Source: Glandiceps talaboti
Lineage: Eukaryota; Hemichordata; Enteropneusta; Spengelidae
Direction: 5' to 3'
DNA: 64,000 nucleotides
NCBI RefSeq assembly: GCF_964340395.1
Contig: NC_135558.1
Coordinates: 4,172,001 to 4,236,000 of the forward strand
In this document: piece by piece, positions 60,901-64,000 of the stretch
Layout: the number at the start of each line of letters is the position of its first letter
Position numbering within the stretch: position 1 is the first letter of the stretch
The notes under the pieces: generated by a model
What the model saw: the letters and a program-made list of their open reading frames with translations, nothing else
Databases searched by the model: none
Told to the model about the DNA's origin: nothing
Program-made: the position numbers and the translations under genes

Positions 60901-63865
60901 GATGCTGTACTCAATGTAAAAGAGTCTCCATTGAAGATGATACTTTTACTGAAATTCCTTCCATCAATTACCACAGAGAAATTGCTAACTGCAGAGAAGC
61001 CACCAGATACGATATGAACGGCGAATGTCAGATATTGGGCATAAGAACTGAGTTTGAAACCGAGGTATTTATCAGGGGCCGTTAGGTATACAGTCTCTGC
61101 GACTGAAATGATTGGGACGACTATTCCTGCTGATGTTGCTCCAATTGCACCTGGAATAGTTGCTGACCATCCATCAAACCTATAATAGATAAATAATATA
61201 AATGTCATTATACCATTCATGAGCAAAGTTGAACAAAAAATATGGAATACATACTCTGGTTGTTCTACGTCATGACAACACGCGCATCTGTGTCATGACA
61301 ACACGCGCCTATGTCAATGGTTCTGCTGTATTTGAAATACGAGTCAAAACATTCAAAATTGTCATTACTTTCATAGATTTTTCGTTGATATTACTGGCAC
61401 TGGTATAATTATGTTATTCTTTGATATTTTTCTTCAATCTGCTGGAAAATCCCTGTGACCTAAGGCTTGTCACTGCTAGAAGACAATTGTAATGTTTAGA
61501 AGACACATTTTGACATTAACATTATACTAGAATAGTTTATTCCAGGTTTTATGTGAGGATTTTCATTTTTGTAAAGGCACATAATCTTAGCTTGTGCTAC
61601 TTTAAAGAAATGACCACATGCAGGAATAAGCCACAATAACTGCTACTGTGCCTTTAAAATGAAACACAAATTTAAAATTACTGTAATGATACTACTGTAG
61701 AACATTACCGATTTGAAGTGAAATCACTGGTAATCTTGGCAGGGACGTAATTGTCAGCATGTGTGCAATCTGAACTGTGTAGAAAGCAATAACAGCGCTG
61801 ACATCCATCAGGGTTAGATGCAAGTAAGTTGTATGTCTGACTGGCACATTGGTCACATTTAGCTCCTATCACATTAGTTTTACAGTTACATACTCCATCT
61901 ACTGCAGCACAAGTCCCTGCAACTGAACCTGCCTCGCTGCAGGCACATTCCCTGGAAAATGAGACATAAACAAAATAATATAACATTATACACTTCTTGC
62001 CTGGTTATGAGGGCACCAGCACATTACCATGAGAGAGCTGTCATGTAGCAACTATTGCTTGAGGCTGAAAGCCGAGGGAATAGTTGCTATATAACAGCAT
62101 GAGGGGCAATATTACATCTACTAGTGCCAAAATATAACTGTTTTATAACACATCACCTTCTCAGGCAAGATACATGCAAGACTTCCATGCTAAGTGAATT
62201 TTGCCCTAGGGGAAAAACACTCAAATTTGAGCTTTGTCCATTGCAAATATTTTATAACTTGATTTATCTCTTTGTCTTATCTCAAGGTTAACAAAGTGTC
62301 TGTGTCGTCATGGTAACATTAAACTCGTTAAATTTGAGGTTTTGTTCACAATTTTCATGCCAGAAATTATTAACATCCAGTTTACTTGTAATACATGTAC
62401 TTACGTGCATCCATCTGCTGAAAAGGAATAATACCCTGGTAGACATTCATTACATTTCTGTGTACCAATTGTATCTTTACATGAACATGTTCCGGAATTA
62501 TCACACTGCAAGGAGGATGATCCATCGATACTACAGTCACATGCAGTACATCCATTGCCACTGTCAAATCCATAATAAGCACTCATACAAGTCTGACACT
62601 GCAGACCAGCAAGTCCTCCAAAGAAGTCAGTCTCGCCATCCTTTGCTACACCACTCTTACAAGTACACTGACCAGTCTCAAAGTCACACACTTCACTTTC
62701 AGATCCAGTCATATCACAGTTACAAGCTGTAAAGAAAGTTTTTTTTTAGATATTAGTAAGGTGTTATATTGCATGGAAGAAGTGTAAAGAAATTTAAACA
62801 CCTTTCAATCAGTTTTTGCTTTGTAATTTTTAATGCTTCAAATTCCTAGACTGAAAGGCATACATGTACATCCATAGGGTCTTTGTAATCAAATATATGC
62901 AATGTTTTTATAGCCATTACATTATAGAATATCTCATCAATAAAACATTATCTAACTTTCTTTTTCAGGCAATTAAATACATATCACATATTTCATTTTC
63001 AAGGAGCTTCAAAGTCCATAGTAATTATTACATTTTGCTGGGACAATATACATGTATAGTATAAAAATTTGTTTTAAATTCCAGGAATATCAAGGATTTG
63101 TTAGTACAAATGTAATGTATGAAATGTGAAATACTCACGTGTGCATCCTTCACTAGTAAAGTTGTAATACCCAGGTTGACAACGATCACAAGTTTGGCCA
63201 TAGGTTCCTGTTTTACATGGACACTGTCCACCATATGCAAGACAAATCTCAGATGTTGCCCCTGCACTGACGTTGCATGAACATGCTAAATAGAGGGAAT
63301 GAAAACAAAGATTTATTTTGTATGGTTGAAAGAACTACTATACCCTAATAATAAACTTGAATAATATTTAAAAAATTCACTTTGCAAGGAAAGCTACATG
63401 GACGTTTGTGAACCGTAATAGTTGGCAAATCACGATAAAAAATACATAAATTATAAATAAAAAGAATAACTTTTTAAAAGGTTTTCAAATATAGAAACTA
63501 AGATAGAATATGTGAATTTCAAAATGAAAATTATTAAATGACATATCTTTATCAAAGGAACCCATTTTAAGTACATCATTGTTTGTGTGGTACTAAATAC
63601 TAAACTGTAAGAGACTCACTTGATATGACAAAGTACTTCTTACTTTAGTTATGTTGTGTGAACTATGTATACTATGACTTAAACTGGATTATCACATGTA
63701 ACAATAGAAATTTCAGCTGTGACTTACAAATGCCTCCATTATTCATTTCTGTTGACACAGAGAAGGACAACTCTTGGCAGGATCTATCTTGGTAGACATC
63801 TTGAAGGGTTGCAATACTACTGAAATTACTTATACATTCATCATACAACAGTTGCTGCTCTGCAT
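50788..63865 (-). CDS. Laminin-family chain, 3' part (LF end - LE - L4 - LE - coil)
   Basis: Fifteen exons join in phase, giving 1190 residues to a TGA at 50788-50790; the N-terminal part lies beyond the right edge. Order: the C-terminal end of an LF domain, four laminin EGF (LE) repeats, an L4 (laminin IV type A) domain inserted in a split LE, about two more LE repeats, and a coil of about 580 residues with no LG domains. Laminins trimerise through this coil and build basement membranes outside the cell. Length and the CPDCYNVI start of the coil favour a gamma-type chain. However, gamma chains normally lack an LF domain, and LF before L4 is the alpha3/alpha5 order. The usual C-terminal cysteine is absent. 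It may be a non-classical laminin; exact orthology needs a tree. Confidence 0.88.
51884..51960. repeat. (TA)n microsatellite
   Basis: ATACATATACATAT leading into about 24 TA units and a GTTA repeat, in a laminin intron just downstream of exon 52210-52032. Confidence 0.9.
52473..52818. mobile_element. Long foldback element, family 2, in a laminin intron
   Basis: Two arms of about 155 bp in inverted orientation nearly fill the 346-bp element. The left outer end is ATGTTCAAATGGCCATATGG; the inverse of the right outer end is ATGTTAAAGTGGCCATGTGG. Further in, both arms share GGATGAGGATTGGGTA, CATGGCTTCCTAC and TTTGTAACTCA. Arms differ by scattered substitutions. A half-length relative is at 56755-56925. 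Confidence 0.8.
52855..52980. repeat. Two diverged tandem units (GTAATTCC...CAACAA)
   Basis: AGGTAATTCCATGTCAACAA followed by a TC-rich stretch and GGCATT is repeated about twice in a laminin intron. Confidence 0.6.
56632..56752. repeat. (AGTAG)n / (AGTAC)n pentanucleotide repeat
   Basis: GAGTA units pass into CAGTA and CAGTG units in a laminin intron. It abuts the half-element that follows. Confidence 0.9.
56755..56925. mobile_element. Half copy of foldback family 2
   Basis: Matches the right arm of 52473-52818: GTTACATGCACAGATTTGGT, ATAGAAAACTATAGTAAAG, AAATAAACACC and CTCATCCACACGGCCAGTTT. The opposite arm is absent, its place being taken by the pentanucleotide repeat. Confidence 0.65.
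57893..63865 (-). other. Short-arm exons of the laminin-like gene
   Basis: Exons 63865-63728, 63285-63139, 62726-62405, 61951-61709, 61179-60818, 60285-60109, 59056-58760 and 58036-57893. Residues 1-46 (from the window edge) hold CQELSFSVSTEMNNGG then ISCSCN, the typical end of an LF domain passing into an LE repeat. LE repeats follow at about 47-262, with YGGQCPCKTGTYGQTCDRC and similar eight-cysteine units. CYCFLHSSDC starts the LE split by L4 (~275-450), marked by FDGWSATIPGA, APDKYLGFKLSSY and FSVVIDGRNF. After L4, GPSCTDCEMGYKR closes the split LE; the following CECPPIDPNDQNP repeat carries an insertion. A last LE ends EGCILCPDCYN. Confidence 0.85.
62006..62132. mobile_element. Hairpin element in a laminin intron
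   Basis: A strong inner stem, TAGCAACTATTGCTTGAGGCT / GCCGAGGGAATAGTTGCTA (62046-62089), has a GAAA-type loop. Weaker pairing continues outward (GGCACC...CATGAGAGAGCTGTCAT against ATAACAGCATGAGGGGC...GTGCC). Non-coding; probably a small DNA-transposon derivative. Confidence 0.55.
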
Positions 63866-64000
63866 CTGAAATTATACATTTAAATTTTATATTAATAATT
63901 ATAAAGTAATTTCATATTGTTAGCTTATATTATGAAATTATCATTGTACAAAGTTAAATGTGCCTGTACAATAAACATTGTTAAATAAGTGTAGAAACAT
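63866..64000. other. Laminin intron running off the window edge
   Basis: AT-rich intronic sequence upstream of the first visible laminin exon, which begins with two bases of a split codon. No further exon is visible. Confidence 0.7.

Overview
This is eukaryotic, intron-rich, AT-rich DNA from an invertebrate animal, probably a marine one. The evidence is GT-AG split genes with large introns, metazoan-only families (laminin, TRAF, B-box and death-domain signalling proteins), tRNA-derived SINEs, a LINE fragment, many foldback elements and abundant tetranucleotide microsatellites. The HNMT-like genes and the TRAF3-like protein would fit an invertebrate deuterostome such as a hemichordate or lancelet, but I cannot fix the phylum. 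I saw no retroviral, LTR or Polinton remnant.

Layout. (1) 1-20 kb, minus strand: a complete seven-exon TRAF3-like gene (12718-19374, 555 codons in my exon model) and, downstream, a short divergent TRAF paralogue that keeps only a helical linker and a MATH domain (3306-4504). (2) 20-25.5 kb: no convincing gene; SINE and other repeats. (3) 25.6-35 kb, minus strand: two tandem histamine-N-methyltransferase-like genes of identical exon lengths (25583-28482 and 32190-34954), 294 aa each, with mosaic similarity suggestive of gene conversion. (4) 39.2-43.9 kb, plus strand: a five-exon gene joining a B-box, a coiled coil, a Tyr/Ser-rich linker and a C-terminal death domain. (5) 43.9-50.8 kb: no gene seen. 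(6) 50.8-63.9 kb, minus strand: the 3' 15 exons of a laminin-family gene whose 5' part lies beyond the right edge.

The most unusual items are the laminin (LF end, EGF repeats, L4, EGF repeats, gamma-type coil, no LG domains and no C-terminal cysteine) and the B-box/death-domain fusion. The TRAF3-like protein, the RING-less TRAF paralogue and the B-box/death protein are all of the TNF-receptor/Toll-type signalling kind and lie within 40 kb, but nothing in the sequence proves joint function. The two HNMT-like genes lie between them. The non-coding space is rich in inverted-repeat (MITE/foldback) elements, at least two families being present more than once in the window, and in long simple repeats, some of them immediately next to splice sites.
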